Shown here piece after piece: positions 36,633 through 45,889 of a DNA stretch of 64,000 bases (positions are counted from its first letter, which is position 1; each line of letters starts with the position of its first letter). The notes under the pieces were generated by a model, which was not told where the DNA came from, did not search any database, and saw only the letters and a list, made by a program, of their open reading frames with translations. Source of the stretch: Methanomicrobiales archaeon HGW-Methanomicrobiales-3 (lineage in GTDB: Archaea > Halobacteriota > Methanomicrobia > Methanomicrobiales > Methanospirillaceae); contig PGYK01000001.1 of NCBI GenBank assembly GCA_002839605.1, positions 186,001 through 250,000 on the forward strand. The letters run 5' to 3'. The position numbers were made by a program, and so were the translations under genes.

Positions 36633-37574
36633 GGCTCCCGCTATCAGGATGAAGGAGAACATTGCGGCGTTTCTCGGGCTGAACCGGTCCGTTATTGCGC
36701 CAAAGACCGGCCGGCCAAACCCGTTGAAGACGGCAAAGACCCCGACAAGCATGACGGCAAGCCCCGCCTCGACCCCGATGTCAGTGCCGACCGGTTTTGC
36801 AATGGAGATGGCCATCAGCCCCGCAAGGCACCCGATGAAGTAGCAGAGCCAGAGGCCGACGAACGAGGGTGATCTGAGCATCTGGTCCCGCCGGAACTCG
36901 CAGGTCACTGCCTGGCCGGCAACCGGTGCCGGGGCAGTCCAGCCGCGGGGTGTCCACCCGGCAGTCGGGAACTTCAGCGGCAGGGCTAAGAGGATGATCA
37001 GGATAACGAACGCCACCCCGAAGATCCGGAATGTGTTCATGACCCCGTACGTTCCGATGAGCCACCCGGCGATGTTTGCCGTGAAGAAAGCCGAGAACCC
37101 GAAGCCGAGGACCGTGAGCCCGACGGCAAGACCCCGGCGGTCAGGGAACCACCGGGCCGCAACCGCGACCGGGACGCCGTACGCGATCCCGACGCCGATG
37201 CCCCCGATGATCCCGTACACCACGTACAGCATCGGAACCGATGTGGCAAAGGAGGCAAGCAGCCAGCCAAGGCCGGTCATCACGCCGCCAACGATGGTCA
37301 CGTTACGGGGCCCGTACTTTTCGATGTACTTTCCCGTGAACGGCATGGCCACGGCAAAGAATGCCAAAAAGACCGAGAACGGCAGCAGGATGTCGCCTGC
37401 GGTCACGGTCTGTCCCAGTTCCGTGGTAAAGTAGGTGGTCAGGGGTGCGACAAAGACGCTCCAGGAGTAGATGGTTCCAAGGCAGAGGTTGATGATGAGT
37501 CCCAGCAGGACGAGCATCCACCGGCCTTTTTCAGGGTCCATTCCCAGGATTGTTGCTGTTGTGTTTTCGCTCAT
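36309..37574 (-). CDS. MFS transporter, oxalate/formate antiporter (OFA) family
   Basis: A 421-residue, twelve-segment major facilitator of the OFA group. NLCLGTIYSWSVFVAPL in the first segment is the OFA signature; YGPRNVTIVGGVMTGLGWLLAS and ARWFPDRRGLAVGLTVLGFG are the segment 2-3 and 4-5 motifs. Family members move oxalate, formate, lactate or related monocarboxylates. It lies 56 bases behind the acetyl-CoA synthetase gene on the same strand, so acetate is a plausible substrate. An AT-rich TTTTTTAAAAAAT at about 37598-37610 may give it its own nearly leaderless promoter. Confidence 0.87.
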   Translation of the reverse strand: MSENTTATILGMDPEKGRWMLVLLGLIINLCLGTIYSWSVFVAPLTTYFTTELGQTVTAGDILLPFSVFLAFFAVAMPFTGKYIEKYGPRNVTIVGGVMTGLGWLLASFATSVPMLYVVYGIIGGIGVGIAYGVPVAVAARWFPDRRGLAVGLTVLGFGFSAFFTANIAGWLIGTYGVMNTFRIFGVAFVILIILLALPLKFPTAGWTPRGWTAPAPVAGQAVTCEFRRDQMLRSPSFVGLWLCYFIGCLAGLMAISIAKPVGTDIGVEAGLAVMLVGVFAVFNGFGRPVFGAITDRFSPRNAAMFSFILIAGASLLLWQFPGELMYIIAFVILWGSLGGWLAIAPASTGCYFGTSDYPRCYGVVFLAYGAGAIAGPQLAGFIKTSTGSYLGVFPYVLALALIGLVIAWALLKPPQAPATD

Positions 37575-37630
37575 GATGGTGCCTTTTTTCCTGTTCTATT
37601 TTTTAAAAAATCCGGGGGGATTTTGAAGGA

Positions 37631-39523
37631 TTACTCCTCCAGGGTCGATATGTCGCCCGGGTCGATTCCCATCTCCTGGGCTTTTAAGACCCGGCGCATG
37701 ATCTTGCCGCTCCGCGTCTTGGGCAGTTTCTCCACGAAATCGATCTCGTGGGGCATGGCGATCGGCCCGATGGTGGTCCGGACATGGTGAAGCAGATCCT
37801 GCCTGAGTTTGTCGCTTGGCTGGTGACCCATGATCAGGATGACGAACGCCTTGATGGTGTTCCCCTTCACCGGATCCGGCTTTCCGATAACCGCAGCCTC
37901 GGCAACCGCTTTGTGGGAGACAAGCGCGCTCTCCACCTCCGCGGTGCCGATGTTGTGGCCGGCAACGAGGATGATGTCGTCAGCCCGCCCGAGGATCATG
38001 ATGTACCCGTCCTTGCCTTTGACCGCCAGGTCGCCAACCGCATAGACGCCGTCGATGGTGTACCAGTATTTGCGGTAGCGCTCATCGTCCTTGTACACGG
38101 TGCGCAGCATGGATGGCCAGGGCTGCCTGACGACTAAGAGCCCGCCTGTTCCCGGCTTGACGGAGTTGCCGTTCTTGTCCACAACATCCGCCTCGACGCC
38201 GGGGATCGGTTTTCCGGCAAAACCGGGGCGCATGGGTTCACCGATCATGGTCGTGATCATGTGCATGCCGGTCTCGGTCTGCCACCAGGTGTCGAGGATC
38301 GGGGTCTTTGATTTCCCGATAACCTTGTAATACCACTCGAACGCCTCCGGGTTGAGGGGCTCGCCGACCGACCCGATGATCCGCAGGGAGCTCAAGTCAT
38401 ATTTGTTGGGCCAGCTCTCGCCCATCTTCATGAACATCCGGATGGCGGTCGGTGCCGTATAGAAGATGGTGATCTTCTGCTCCTCGATCAGGTTCCAGAA
38501 GCTGCCCGCATCCGGGTAGTCCGGGACAAGTTCGGAGATGAAGACCGTTGCACCCACGGCAAGCGGGCCGTACACGATGTAACTGTGGCCGGTGATCCAC
38601 CCGGGGTCGGCTGTGCACCAGAAGACATCGTTGTCCTTCATGTCGAAGACGTACTTGCTCGTGTAGTAGGTCCCGACCATGTACCCTCCGCAGGTGTGCA
38701 CGATGCCCTTGGGCTTGCCGGTCGATCCGCTTGTATAAAGGATGAAGAACGGGTCCTCGGAATCCATGACTTCGGGCGGGCAGTCATCGGACATTCCCTC
38801 CATCATCTCGTTGAAGTCAAGCTCTCGCTCGTTGAGATCCACCCTGGGCTCCCGGCGCCGCAGGACAACAACATGCTCCACGGATGGCGCATCGATGATC
38901 GCTTCGTCCACGATGGCTTTGAGCTGGATCGCCTTGCCGCGCCGGATCGAGATGTCCGCGGTGATGACAACCTTTGCCTCAGCGTCCTGGATCCGCATGT
39001 TCAGCGCGGCAGCGCCAAAGCCGCCGAAGACAACGCTGTGGACGGCGCCGATCCGGGCGCAGGCCAGCATTGCTATGAGCTGCTCGGGAACGAGCGGCAT
39101 GTAGATGCAGACGCAATCGCCTTTCTTCACGCCGATATTTTTGAGGGCATTGGCAAAGCGTGCAACCTGGCTTAAGAGATTCTGGTACGTGAAGATCCGC
39201 TCCCTGCCCTCCTCCCCCCGCCAGATCAGGGCAACCTTGTTGCGCCGGTTGTCGTTGACATGCCGGTCAAGGCAGTTTGCCGAAATGTTCAGTTTGGCGT
39301 TCGTGAACCATCTGGCGTAGGGGTAGTTCCACTCCTTGACCTTGTCCCAGGGTTTGATCCAGTCGAGCTCCTTTGCCATCCTCTCCCAGAACCCGTCCGG
39401 ATCTGCCAGAAATTCATCGTACGCTTTCTGGTAATCTCCCATCCATGCATTTTTCCTGTATTCCGGGTCGGGAGTGTAGGTTTTCACATCCTCAACAAGC
39501 CTGACATCGAAGTCTTCCGTCAT
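37631..39523 (-). CDS. acsA: Acetyl-CoA synthetase (AMP-forming)
   Basis: A 630-residue AMP-forming acetyl-CoA synthetase. The P-loop-like A3 motif YTSGSTGKPKG is at 263-273, the Trp-containing acetate pocket region is TWWQTETGMHMITT, and the C-terminal catalytic Lys607 in KTRSGKIMRR is the site that can be controlled by acetylation. It activates acetate to acetyl-CoA at the cost of two phosphate bonds. In a CO2-reducing methanogen this serves carbon assimilation rather than energy. The transporter gene downstream probably brings acetate in. Confidence 0.93.
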   Translation of the reverse strand: MTEDFDVRLVEDVKTYTPDPEYRKNAWMGDYQKAYDEFLADPDGFWERMAKELDWIKPWDKVKEWNYPYARWFTNAKLNISANCLDRHVNDNRRNKVALIWRGEEGRERIFTYQNLLSQVARFANALKNIGVKKGDCVCIYMPLVPEQLIAMLACARIGAVHSVVFGGFGAAALNMRIQDAEAKVVITADISIRRGKAIQLKAIVDEAIIDAPSVEHVVVLRRREPRVDLNERELDFNEMMEGMSDDCPPEVMDSEDPFFILYTSGSTGKPKGIVHTCGGYMVGTYYTSKYVFDMKDNDVFWCTADPGWITGHSYIVYGPLAVGATVFISELVPDYPDAGSFWNLIEEQKITIFYTAPTAIRMFMKMGESWPNKYDLSSLRIIGSVGEPLNPEAFEWYYKVIGKSKTPILDTWWQTETGMHMITTMIGEPMRPGFAGKPIPGVEADVVDKNGNSVKPGTGGLLVVRQPWPSMLRTVYKDDERYRKYWYTIDGVYAVGDLAVKGKDGYIMILGRADDIILVAGHNIGTAEVESALVSHKAVAEAAVIGKPDPVKGNTIKAFVILIMGHQPSDKLRQDLLHHVRTTIGPIAMPHEIDFVEKLPKTRSGKIMRRVLKAQEMGIDPGDISTLEE

Positions 39524-39561
39524 GTCTCACCTATTTATCATTATTAATCATGCATAACATG

Positions 39562-39592
39562 CTATTTAAAAGTATGCCGAACCACGGTTCGA
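39562..39592 (-). promoter_or_regulatory. Promoter and inverted repeat upstream of acsA
   Basis: On the minus strand TTTTAAATAG (about 39571-39562) is a TATA box predicting a start near 39541, leaving a short leader with GGTGAG before ATG 39523. Directly upstream of the box is the inverted repeat CGAACC-AC-GGTTCG (39579-39592), a position suited to an activator. The whole gap 39524-39727 is AT-rich and divergent. Confidence 0.45.
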
Positions 39593-39686
39593 CAATAAAA
39601 GTATTCAAACCCGCGATATGGAAAAAAAGCACTGATCGGGAAGACCAGAGTCTGCCCGGGATCCCGCCTTCAGGGTTCTCACGAAT

Positions 39687-39700
39687 ATAACAAGTGTTAT
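39687..39700. promoter_or_regulatory. Inverted repeat upstream of the ADP-ribosylglycohydrolase gene
   Basis: ATAACA-AG-TGTTAT is a perfect inverted repeat about 28 bases before ATG 39728. It overlaps the TATA-like GAATATAAC, so it could serve as an operator. A second AT-rich element, TTTTAATATA, lies at 39712-39721. Confidence 0.4.
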
Positions 39701-39727
39701 GTATCCGGGTTTTTTAATATAGGATTG

Positions 39728-40636
39728 ATGCTGAAGAAGTTCAAGGGTTGTATGCTGGGTGCGGCAATCGGCGATGCACTGGGGATGCCCCACGAGAGCG
39801 GCGCCCCGAACCTGAAGAAGATGAAATACGGGTACCGGCGCGCTTACAAAAATCACCCGAACGAAGCATTAACCCCTGGACAGTACACTGACGATACCCA
39901 GATCATGCTCCTTGCCGGCACGCTTCTTGCCGATGGGAAGTTCAATGAAGAACGGTATGCGCACTCCCTGCGCGAACTCTGTTTGCGGGGAGCCCTCCGG
40001 TTTCCGGACAGTACGGTGGGGGCATTCTGCGAATCGGCAGAAAAGGAGAACGAACCCCGGAAAGGGGTAAAATCCACAACCTCCGGCTGCCTCCCGATTG
40101 CAGTCCCGTTTGCCCTTGCCTATCCTGACAAGAGCGAGGCCTGCGAGCGGGCAGTCCGGGCATGCAATGTGACCCACACCCACCCGGCAGCCCACGCAGC
40201 AGTCTCAACCCTGACAACCCTCCTCCACCACACCCTTCACGAGACGCCCGATCCCATCGGGCGGGCGCTTGCCAAGGCGCAGGTGGAAGATGAGATTCTC
40301 GGCGGAAAGATAAGGAATGCACTGGTTCTTGAAAAAGAGGGCATGGACACCGAGACCGCGCTTCTCAAGATCGGCCATGACGTCTCCGTCTTCCAGACCC
40401 TCCCCATCGCGTTCTTCTTAATCAGCCGGTACGCCCACCCTCCGGACCTCCTGACGGTCTCTGCCAATACCGGGGGAAATTCCGATACCATCGCGCTCAT
40501 CTGCGGGGCATACCTTGGCGCTGCCAAAGGGATCGACCTGCTCCCCGAGGATCTGCTCGAAAGTCTCGAGGACCGGCAGCGGATCGAACTGCTCGGCCAG
40601 CGGCTTTATGGGATCTGCACCCGCAGGATGCAGTAG
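39728..40636 (+). CDS. ADP-ribosylglycohydrolase family protein
   Basis: A 302-residue ADP-ribosylglycohydrolase (DraG/ARH) protein. It has GCMLGAAIGDALGMPHE at 8-24 and YTDDTQIMLL at about 54-63, where TDD binds one metal, and the C-terminal SANTGGNSDTIALICGAYLGA with the second set of Asp/Thr ligands. These dinuclear enzymes remove ADP-ribose from proteins or small molecules. In methanogens one known role is reversing ADP-ribosylation of nitrogenase reductase, but no nif genes are in this window. ATG 39728 is preferred over TTG 39725. Confidence 0.87.
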   Translation: MLKKFKGCMLGAAIGDALGMPHESGAPNLKKMKYGYRRAYKNHPNEALTPGQYTDDTQIMLLAGTLLADGKFNEERYAHSLRELCLRGALRFPDSTVGAFCESAEKENEPRKGVKSTTSGCLPIAVPFALAYPDKSEACERAVRACNVTHTHPAAHAAVSTLTTLLHHTLHETPDPIGRALAKAQVEDEILGGKIRNALVLEKEGMDTETALLKIGHDVSVFQTLPIAFFLISRYAHPPDLLTVSANTGGNSDTIALICGAYLGAAKGIDLLPEDLLESLEDRQRIELLGQRLYGICTRRMQ

Positions 40637-40637
40637 T

Positions 40638-40648
40638 AATTTTTTTTT
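40638..40648 (+). terminator. Poly-T terminator after the glycohydrolase gene
   Basis: A run of nine T bases just after the stop codon, of the kind that ends transcription in archaea. A GC-rich inverted repeat follows (GGCCCGGCC and GGGCCGGCC, 40654-40678), between this and the argC promoter. Confidence 0.5.
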
Positions 40649-40689
40649 GCTCCCGGCCCGGCCGGTGCAGGGCCGGCCTTTAAAAAGCA

Positions 40690-40697
40690 TTAAATTT
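40690..40697 (+). promoter_or_regulatory. TATA box for the argC operon
   Basis: TTAAATTT is centred about 27 bases before ATG 40721, so transcription should start at or one base before the start codon: a leaderless message for the arginine operon. Confidence 0.55.
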
Positions 40698-40720
40698 TCA
40701 CAACCGGAAAACTCTTCACC

Positions 40721-41707
40721 ATGAAAGTCGCGATTGTCGGGGCATCCGGGTATGCGGGCGGCGAACTCATCCGCCTCCTCGCGTACCATTCCAAAGCAGA
40801 AGTTGTCTGCGCAACCTCCCGCAAGCTTGCCGGGACGCCACTTGATCAGGTCCATCCCCACTTGAAAGGGTTCACGGATCTCGTGTTTACCAATCCGGAG
40901 ACGGATGCCATCGATGCCGATGTTGCATTCCTCGCCGTGCCCCATACCGCCGCGATGACCTATGCCGGAAAACTCCTCTCCCGCGGCATAAAAGTCGTGG
41001 ACCTGAGTGCAGACTATCGTCTGCCAAAAGATGTTTTTGAGAAGGTGTACGGCGTCCCCCACACCGATTACTTCGCCGCACCCTACGGCATCCCCGAGCT
41101 CCACCGCAAGGACTGCATCAATGCAAAATTCGTATCCAATCCCGGGTGTTTCCCCACAGGAGCGACCCTTGCAGCAGCCCCGCTTGCGAAATTCGCCCAT
41201 ACTATCATCTACGACTCAAAGACCGGTGTCAGCGGCGCGGGCGACAACCCTTCGGCAACCACCCATTACCCCAATGTCGGGGATAACGTGGGGCCGTACA
41301 AGCTGACAAGCCACCGGCACCTTGCCGAGATGAAACTGGAGATGGCGGGCCTTGGCTCGAAAGCCAGCGTCTACTTCACCCCCCATCTTGTGCCGGTCAA
41401 CCGTGGCATCCTGACAACCGCCCATATCCTCTTACACGAACCCCTCGGCCAGAAGGAAGTGGAGAAACTCTACCAGGATTTCTACAAAGACGAATACTTT
41501 ATCCGGTTCCAGAAACCGATCCTTGCTGCAGTACGCGGGAGCAATTTCTGTGATATTATGGTGGAGAGCGAGGGAACCCGGGTCGTGGCAGTCTCTGCAA
41601 TTGACAACCTTGTCAAGGGTGCAAGCGGCCAGGCGATCCAGAACATGAACCTGATGTGCGGATTTTCCGAGCAGGATGGCCTGAAAGGCGCCGGGATGCT
41701 CCCCTGA
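40721..41707 (+). CDS. argC: N-acetyl-gamma-glutamyl-phosphate reductase ArgC
   Basis: A 328-residue ArgC. It reduces N-acetylglutamyl phosphate to the semialdehyde with NADPH in arginine synthesis. [18 protein letters not shown] is the nucleotide-binding loop, catalytic Cys143 is in [11 protein letters not shown], and HRHLAEM plus [10 protein letters not shown] are the later conserved blocks including an active-site His. First gene of argC-CBS-argJ-argB. argD and later steps are outside the window. Confidence 0.94.
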   Translation: MKVAIVGASGYAGGELIRLLAYHSKAEVVCATSRKLAGTPLDQVHPHLKGFTDLVFTNPETDAIDADVAFLAVPHTAAMTYAGKLLSRGIKVVDLSADYRLPKDVFEKVYGVPHTDYFAAPYGIPELHRKDCINAKFVSNPGCFPTGATLAAAPLAKFAHTIIYDSKTGVSGAGDNPSATTHYPNVGDNVGPYKLTSHRHLAEMKLEMAGLGSKASVYFTPHLVPVNRGILTTAHILLHEPLGQKEVEKLYQDFYKDEYFIRFQKPILAAVRGSNFCDIMVESEGTRVVAVSAIDNLVKGASGQAIQNMNLMCGFSEQDGLKGAGMLP

Positions 41708-41717
41708 GGGTACTGCG

Positions 41718-42212
41718 ATGCTCGTTTCAGACGCCATGACAAAGGACCCCGTCACCTGCCCGTCGGACACCCCGCTGCGGGACGCGGTCTCGCTCTTTAA
41801 GAAACACCATATCGGGGGGCTTCCCGTGATGGAAGGACGGGAGCTGGTGGGGATGGTGACGGAATCGGATATCATCGCCCTCCTCGAATCGGAGCGGATC
41901 TCCGATGATCTCTGGCTCCCCTCGCCGTTCGAGATAATCGAGATCCCGATACGGGAGTACATCAACTGGGAGAAGACCAAGCACGCGCTTTCGAACATCG
42001 GGGATATGCCGGTCAAGAAGATCATGACCCACCGGGTCGTGGCCGCTCTTGAAGATATGGACGTCGAAGCTGCTGCCGCCCTGATGCTCCGGGAAGGCAT
42101 CACGCGCCTCCCGGTTCTCCGGGGCAAATCGATAGTCGGGATCATCACCCGGGCGGACATCATCAACGCCATCGGGTCGTCCTATTCAGCAACAAACGGG
42201 GCAGGTGAATAA
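41718..42212 (+). CDS. CBS-domain pair protein in the arginine operon
   Basis: A 164-residue protein made of two CBS motifs (MTKDPVTCPSDTPLRDAVSLFKKHHIGGLPVMEGRELVGMVTESDI at about 6-52, and MTHRVVAALEDMDVEAAAALMLREGITRLPVLRGKSIVGIITRADI at about 104-150), with a linker of about 50 residues. Such pairs bind adenosine nucleotides and act as energy-status sensors. It lies ten bases after argC and ends directly before argJ, so it is part of the operon. Controlling arginine synthesis in response to AMP/ATP is a testable inference. Confidence 0.88.
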   Translation: MLVSDAMTKDPVTCPSDTPLRDAVSLFKKHHIGGLPVMEGRELVGMVTESDIIALLESERISDDLWLPSPFEIIEIPIREYINWEKTKHALSNIGDMPVKKIMTHRVVAALEDMDVEAAAALMLREGITRLPVLRGKSIVGIITRADIINAIGSSYSATNGAGE

Positions 42213-43370
42213 ATGAAATACCAGAGTATCTGTGCAGTTGAGGGCGTCAAAGCCTGGGGAATGAAAGAGGGAAAATATGGGCTTGCCCTGATCGCGGCAG
42301 AGGGCACGGCAGCCGGGGTCTTTACAGAAAATCTCGTGAGGGCAGCCCCGATCGAGCTGATGCGAAAACAGATCAAGGCGGGAAAACTCGAGGCTGTCAT
42401 CGTCAACAGCGGGTGCGCCAACGCGTACACCGGGAAGCAGGGGTATACCGATGCCGTTGCCATGACTGAAATCGCCGGCAATGCCCTGGGAGTCAATCCC
42501 TCCCGCGTAGGAGTGGCGAGTACCGGGGTTATCGGCAGGTATCTTGACCTCCCGCTCATTACCCGGCAGTGTGCCGCGGTTGCACCGAAGCTTACCCGCT
42601 CCAAGGCAGCGGAAGTTGCAGCGGCAAAGGCCATCATGACCACGGACCTTGTCGAGAAGCACGCGCTTGTTGAGCGGGAGGGCTTTGTTGTCGGCGGCAT
42701 CACCAAGGGCAGCGGCATGATCGCCCCGAACATGGGCACCATGCTTGCGTTCATCTACACCGATGCAGAGATCGGGGCAAAAGCCCTCTCCGATGCCCTG
42801 AAACTTGCCACGAAACGCTCGTTCAACCGGGTCGTTGTCGATGGAGACACGAGCACGAACGACATCGCGCTCTGCACGGCGACCGGCGCCGCGGGGAAGG
42901 TGAAGGCTGCGGAGTTCTCATCGGCACTCGAAGAGTGCTGCCGCTCGCTTGCCATGCAGATCGCCGCCGATGGTGAAGGGGCAAGCAAGCTTCTTGAGAT
43001 TGTTGTAAAAGGGGCAAAGAAGGAGGACGATGCGGAGAAGGTTGCCCGCACGGTCATCGAGTCCCCGCTTGTCAAGAGCGCTGTGTATGGCGAGGACCCC
43101 AACTGGGGCAGGGTTGTTGCAGCAGCAGGGCGGGCCGGCGTGAAGTTCGATCCCAATGCCGTATCTCTCGACATCAGTGACGGGAAGAAGAAGTACCCGC
43201 TCGTGAAGAGCGGCGAGATCATGGCCGACCTTGCCGCAGCCAAGAAGGCGATGGGCGGTAAGCGGGTAATTTTTATCCTCGACCTTGCACAGGGAAAGCA
43301 GGAGGCTACCGCATGGGGTTGCGATCTCACCGAACGGTACGTTGAGATCAACGGGAAGTACACAACATGA
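42213..43370 (+). CDS. argJ: Glutamate N-acetyltransferase ArgJ
   Basis: A 385-residue ArgJ, which passes the acetyl group from N-acetylornithine back to glutamate. Self-cleavage and nucleophile Thr176 lies in PNMGTMLAF, preceded by [22 protein letters not shown] and [14 protein letters not shown] are the usual blocks in the C-terminal chain. Whether it is mono- or bifunctional (also using acetyl-CoA) cannot be told. Its start follows the CBS gene without a gap and its stop overlaps argB by four bases. Confidence 0.94.
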   Translation: MKYQSICAVEGVKAWGMKEGKYGLALIAAEGTAAGVFTENLVRAAPIELMRKQIKAGKLEAVIVNSGCANAYTGKQGYTDAVAMTEIAGNALGVNPSRVGVASTGVIGRYLDLPLITRQCAAVAPKLTRSKAAEVAAAKAIMTTDLVEKHALVEREGFVVGGITKGSGMIAPNMGTMLAFIYTDAEIGAKALSDALKLATKRSFNRVVVDGDTSTNDIALCTATGAAGKVKAAEFSSALEECCRSLAMQIAADGEGASKLLEIVVKGAKKEDDAEKVARTVIESPLVKSAVYGEDPNWGRVVAAAGRAGVKFDPNAVSLDISDGKKKYPLVKSGEIMADLAAAKKAMGGKRVIFILDLAQGKQEATAWGCDLTERYVEINGKYTT

Positions 43371-44236
43371 AGCGCGAAGACGTCTTAATGGAAGCACTGC
43401 CGTACATCCAGCAGTTCCATGGCAAAACGATCGTGATCAAGCTCGGCGGCCACGCGATGGTGGATCCCGTTGTCCTTGAGAACGCAATACGGGATGCGGT
43501 GCTCCTGCACTACGTGGGCATCCGGGTCGTGCTCGTCCACGGCGGCGGTCCTGAGATCAGCGACAAGATGAAGCAGATGGGCAAGGAGTCGGTCTTTGTC
43601 GGGGGCCTCCGGGTTACCGACCAGGAGACCCTCGAGATCGCCCAGATGGTCCTGGTCGGAAAGATCAATGCCGGGATTGTCTCCCTCATCGCCAAATGCG
43701 GCGCACGGGGTGTCGGGCTCTCGGGAAGCGACGGCAACCTCATCCTTGCAAAGAAGATGGAGCGGCAGAAGATCGAGGTCGGGGGTGTCCAGCAGGAGGT
43801 GGATCTCGGCCACGTGGGGGAGATCGAGTCGATCGATCCGGCCCTCCTCAACACCCTGCTCGATACGGGATATATCCCGGTCATCGCCCCCATCGCCATC
43901 GACCGTTCCGGGGGAAACCTGAACATCAATGCCGATACGGCAGCCGGTGATATTGCAATTGCGCTTGGAGCCTACAAGCTCATCAACATGACCGATGTGG
44001 ACGGGGTTATGGATAAGAGCCGGACAACGGTTTTCCGGAGGCTCAGGGTCACTGAGGCGATGGACCTCCAGCGCACCGGTGCCATTGGCGAGGGCATGAT
44101 CCCAAAGGTCAGGTCGGTGATAAAAGCGGTCGGGAACGGGGTCAGCTTCTCGCACATCATCAACGGCAATATCGAGCACAACCTGATCCTCGAACTCTTC
44201 ACCCGCGACGGTGTCGGGACGATGATCTCCCAATGA
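43367..44236 (+). CDS. argB: Acetylglutamate kinase ArgB
   Basis: A 289-residue acetylglutamate kinase that makes N-acetylglutamyl phosphate. The amino-acid-kinase signature KLGGHAM is near residues 25-31, [11 protein letters not shown] binds the phosphates, and [21 protein letters not shown] is the nucleotide-binding block. An N-terminal helix ([16 protein letters not shown]) of the kind seen in arginine-inhibited hexameric enzymes is present, so feedback by arginine is likely. The start overlaps argJ (ATGA). Confidence 0.94.
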   Translation: MKREDVLMEALPYIQQFHGKTIVIKLGGHAMVDPVVLENAIRDAVLLHYVGIRVVLVHGGGPEISDKMKQMGKESVFVGGLRVTDQETLEIAQMVLVGKINAGIVSLIAKCGARGVGLSGSDGNLILAKKMERQKIEVGGVQQEVDLGHVGEIESIDPALLNTLLDTGYIPVIAPIAIDRSGGNLNINADTAAGDIAIALGAYKLINMTDVDGVMDKSRTTVFRRLRVTEAMDLQRTGAIGEGMIPKVRSVIKAVGNGVSFSHIINGNIEHNLILELFTRDGVGTMISQ

Positions 44237-44297
44237 ACAGATCATTTTTGCATGGATTAATCAGGAAAAAACGTGAAACGTACTCTGGAGCAAGTTT

Positions 44298-44711
44298 ATG
44301 GATAAGACAATACAGACCGCCGGGCTCGCACTGGCGGGAATCCTGATCCTCTTCGCGGTGGTCCTCCTCGTTCCCGGGGTGGGCACCGCGCTCTCCGGCA
44401 CGTCCCCTGCCGGATCGGAGGGTCCAGTCACCGTCTATTTCTTTTACGGTGAGGAATGCCCCCACTGCCACGATGTGATGCCCCTCGTCCTTTCGCTGAA
44501 GGAAAAATACCCGGATGTGGATTTCCAGATCCTTGAGATCTGGCATAATACGGAAAACGCCCGGCTCTTCATGAAAGTGAGCAGGGAGACCGGGACCTCA
44601 CAGAGTGGTGTTCCCCAGGCCATTATCGGGGATGTGGCCCTTGTCGGGGGACGGGATATCCCGGCAAACCTTGAGCAGGTTATCATCACCCATAGAAAAA
44701 ATACCGTTTGA
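44298..44711 (+). CDS. Membrane-anchored thioredoxin-like protein
   Basis: A 137-residue protein with an N-terminal membrane anchor (about 9-30) and a thioredoxin-type domain on the outside. The active site is FYGEECPHCHDV with C54 and C57; cis-Pro is in SGVPQAIIG. It resembles DsbD/TlpA-like or glutaredoxin-like thiol proteins that handle disulfides in exported proteins. It follows argB by 61 bases and is probably transcribed with it, but there is no functional link. A run of nine T at 44781-44789 beyond the gene is a likely terminator. Confidence 0.78.
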   Translation: MDKTIQTAGLALAGILILFAVVLLVPGVGTALSGTSPAGSEGPVTVYFFYGEECPHCHDVMPLVLSLKEKYPDVDFQILEIWHNTENARLFMKVSRETGTSQSGVPQAIIGDVALVGGRDIPANLEQVIITHRKNTV

Positions 44712-44780
44712 GAGCCGGGTAAAGGCGGCCCTCTCATCGAACGCTCCCGTCCACCAAACAATCCCCTGGTGGATGCGGTC

Positions 44781-44789
44781 TTTTTTTTT
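44781..44789 (+). terminator. Poly-T terminator behind the arginine/thioredoxin unit
   Basis: Nine consecutive T bases in the gap between the thioredoxin-like gene and the convergent chorismate mutase gene. It fits the U-rich archaeal terminator for plus-strand transcription. Confidence 0.45.
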
Positions 44790-44843
44790 AATAGTGTCTG
44801 CTGCATCCCCGCATCCTGCGGGACAGGAGAAATGCAGGCCTCT

Positions 44844-45128
44844 TCAGGGCAGGTTTCCCTCTCCGGAGAACCCGCGCTGCCGGTCCTCGCTCATCGAGAT
44901 CAGGATGCGGAATATCTCCTGGACTGCTACCGGGTCGATCTTGCACTCGGTTGCCTGGTTAAAGACTGCCTCCAGCACGTGCGCCGTGCGGTGCTCGTCA
45001 TGGATGGGAAGACCCTGGTGGATCTTGATCTTCACGATCTCCTCTGCCAAGTGCTGCCGTCGTGCGATAAGTTTGATGATATCGGAATCAACCCGGGAAA
45101 TTTCGGACCGGACCGTTTCAAGGGACAT
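44844..45128 (-). CDS. aroQ: Chorismate mutase (AroQ type)
   Basis: A 94-residue stand-alone chorismate mutase, converting chorismate to prephenate for phenylalanine and tyrosine. The all-helical AroQ pattern is clear: LETVRSEISRVDSDIIKLIARRQHLAEEIVKIK, with the two active-site arginines and Lys in the first long helix, then VLEAVFNQATECKIDPVAVQEIFRILISMS. ATG 45128 is picked because the domain begins there and TTTATAAA lies 26 bases upstream; the frame is open further upstream without coding character. Confidence 0.85.
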   Translation of the reverse strand: MSLETVRSEISRVDSDIIKLIARRQHLAEEIVKIKIHQGLPIHDEHRTAHVLEAVFNQATECKIDPVAVQEIFRILISMSEDRQRGFSGEGNLP

Positions 45129-45150
45129 AGCAAGTACATTTCCGGGTTTT

Positions 45151-45158
45151 TTTATAAA
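45151..45158 (-). promoter_or_regulatory. TATA box for chorismate mutase
   Basis: On the minus strand TTTATAAA is centred about 26 bases before ATG 45128, predicting a leaderless transcript and supporting that start codon. Confidence 0.55.
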
Positions 45159-45229
45159 CCTGCTCCCTGCCATGCCGGGATACCAAGACACATAATGCAG
45201 GAGCGCCCTTTACTGATCTGGTAATTTTC

Positions 45230-45880
45230 ATGCTCGAACGGATAACACGGCGGGAAGAAGCGGATCTCTTCGTTGCCTGGATGGCAATTGCAATAGCGTT
45301 TGCCATCATTCAGATCGCTCCTTACGGGATCCTGGGCCCGAAGATCAGCATTGATCCCCTCAGCGCGGCCATCTTTTTTGGCATCGCTCTTGTCACGGTC
45401 GGGATCGGGTTCATCATCCACGAGATGGCCCACAAGTTTACGGCGATTCATTACGGGTACTGGGCCGAATTTAAAAAGGATAATATCATGCTGCTGATTG
45501 CCGTCGTGATGGCGTCGCTTGTGGGTTTTGTCTTTGCCGCGCCGGGCGCAACGGTGATTTACAGCAGGGACGGCCGGATGCTCACGAAAGAAGAGAACGG
45601 GATAATATCCGCTGCCGGGCCTGCGGTGAACCTTGCACTCTGTATCCCGTTTGCCGCCCTCATCCTGGCTGCGGGTGGCATTACCGCCCTCAAGAGCGGG
45701 AGCCTCCTTGCATTTGTCGGCCTTGCCGGCATCCAGATCAACGCGATGCTTGCGACCTTCAACATGCTCCCGGTCAGTGTCCTTGACGGCAAAAAGGTCA
45801 TGGCGTGGAACCTGCCAGCCTTCATCCTCCTGATCGGGGCGTCGGTCCTCATCCTGTTTGGATCTTTCACCCTTCTCTGA
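45230..45880 (+). CDS. Site-2 protease-type membrane metalloprotease (M50)
   Basis: A 216-residue membrane protein with about six hydrophobic segments. The zinc site is HEMAH at 64-68, with the third ligand in NMLPVSVLDG (N178, P181, D186), which is the S2P/M50 pattern. Such enzymes cut substrate proteins within the membrane, or are uncharacterised relatives in archaea. No PDZ or CBS domain is attached. No likely substrate lies beside it. It is convergent with the flavoprotein gene, whose stop lies nine bases away. Confidence 0.85.
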   Translation: MLERITRREEADLFVAWMAIAIAFAIIQIAPYGILGPKISIDPLSAAIFFGIALVTVGIGFIIHEMAHKFTAIHYGYWAEFKKDNIMLLIAVVMASLVGFVFAAPGATVIYSRDGRMLTKEENGIISAAGPAVNLALCIPFAALILAAGGITALKSGSLLAFVGLAGIQINAMLATFNMLPVSVLDGKKVMAWNLPAFILLIGASVLILFGSFTLL

Positions 45881-45889
45881 TTTTTCGCT

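Noticed and set aside
39579-39592. T-arm of a tRNA (CGAACC-AC-GGTTCG)
   Set aside because: No acceptor stem, anticodon arm or CCA-like end is found around it. Its place upstream of a TATA box suits an operator. No tRNA was found elsewhere.
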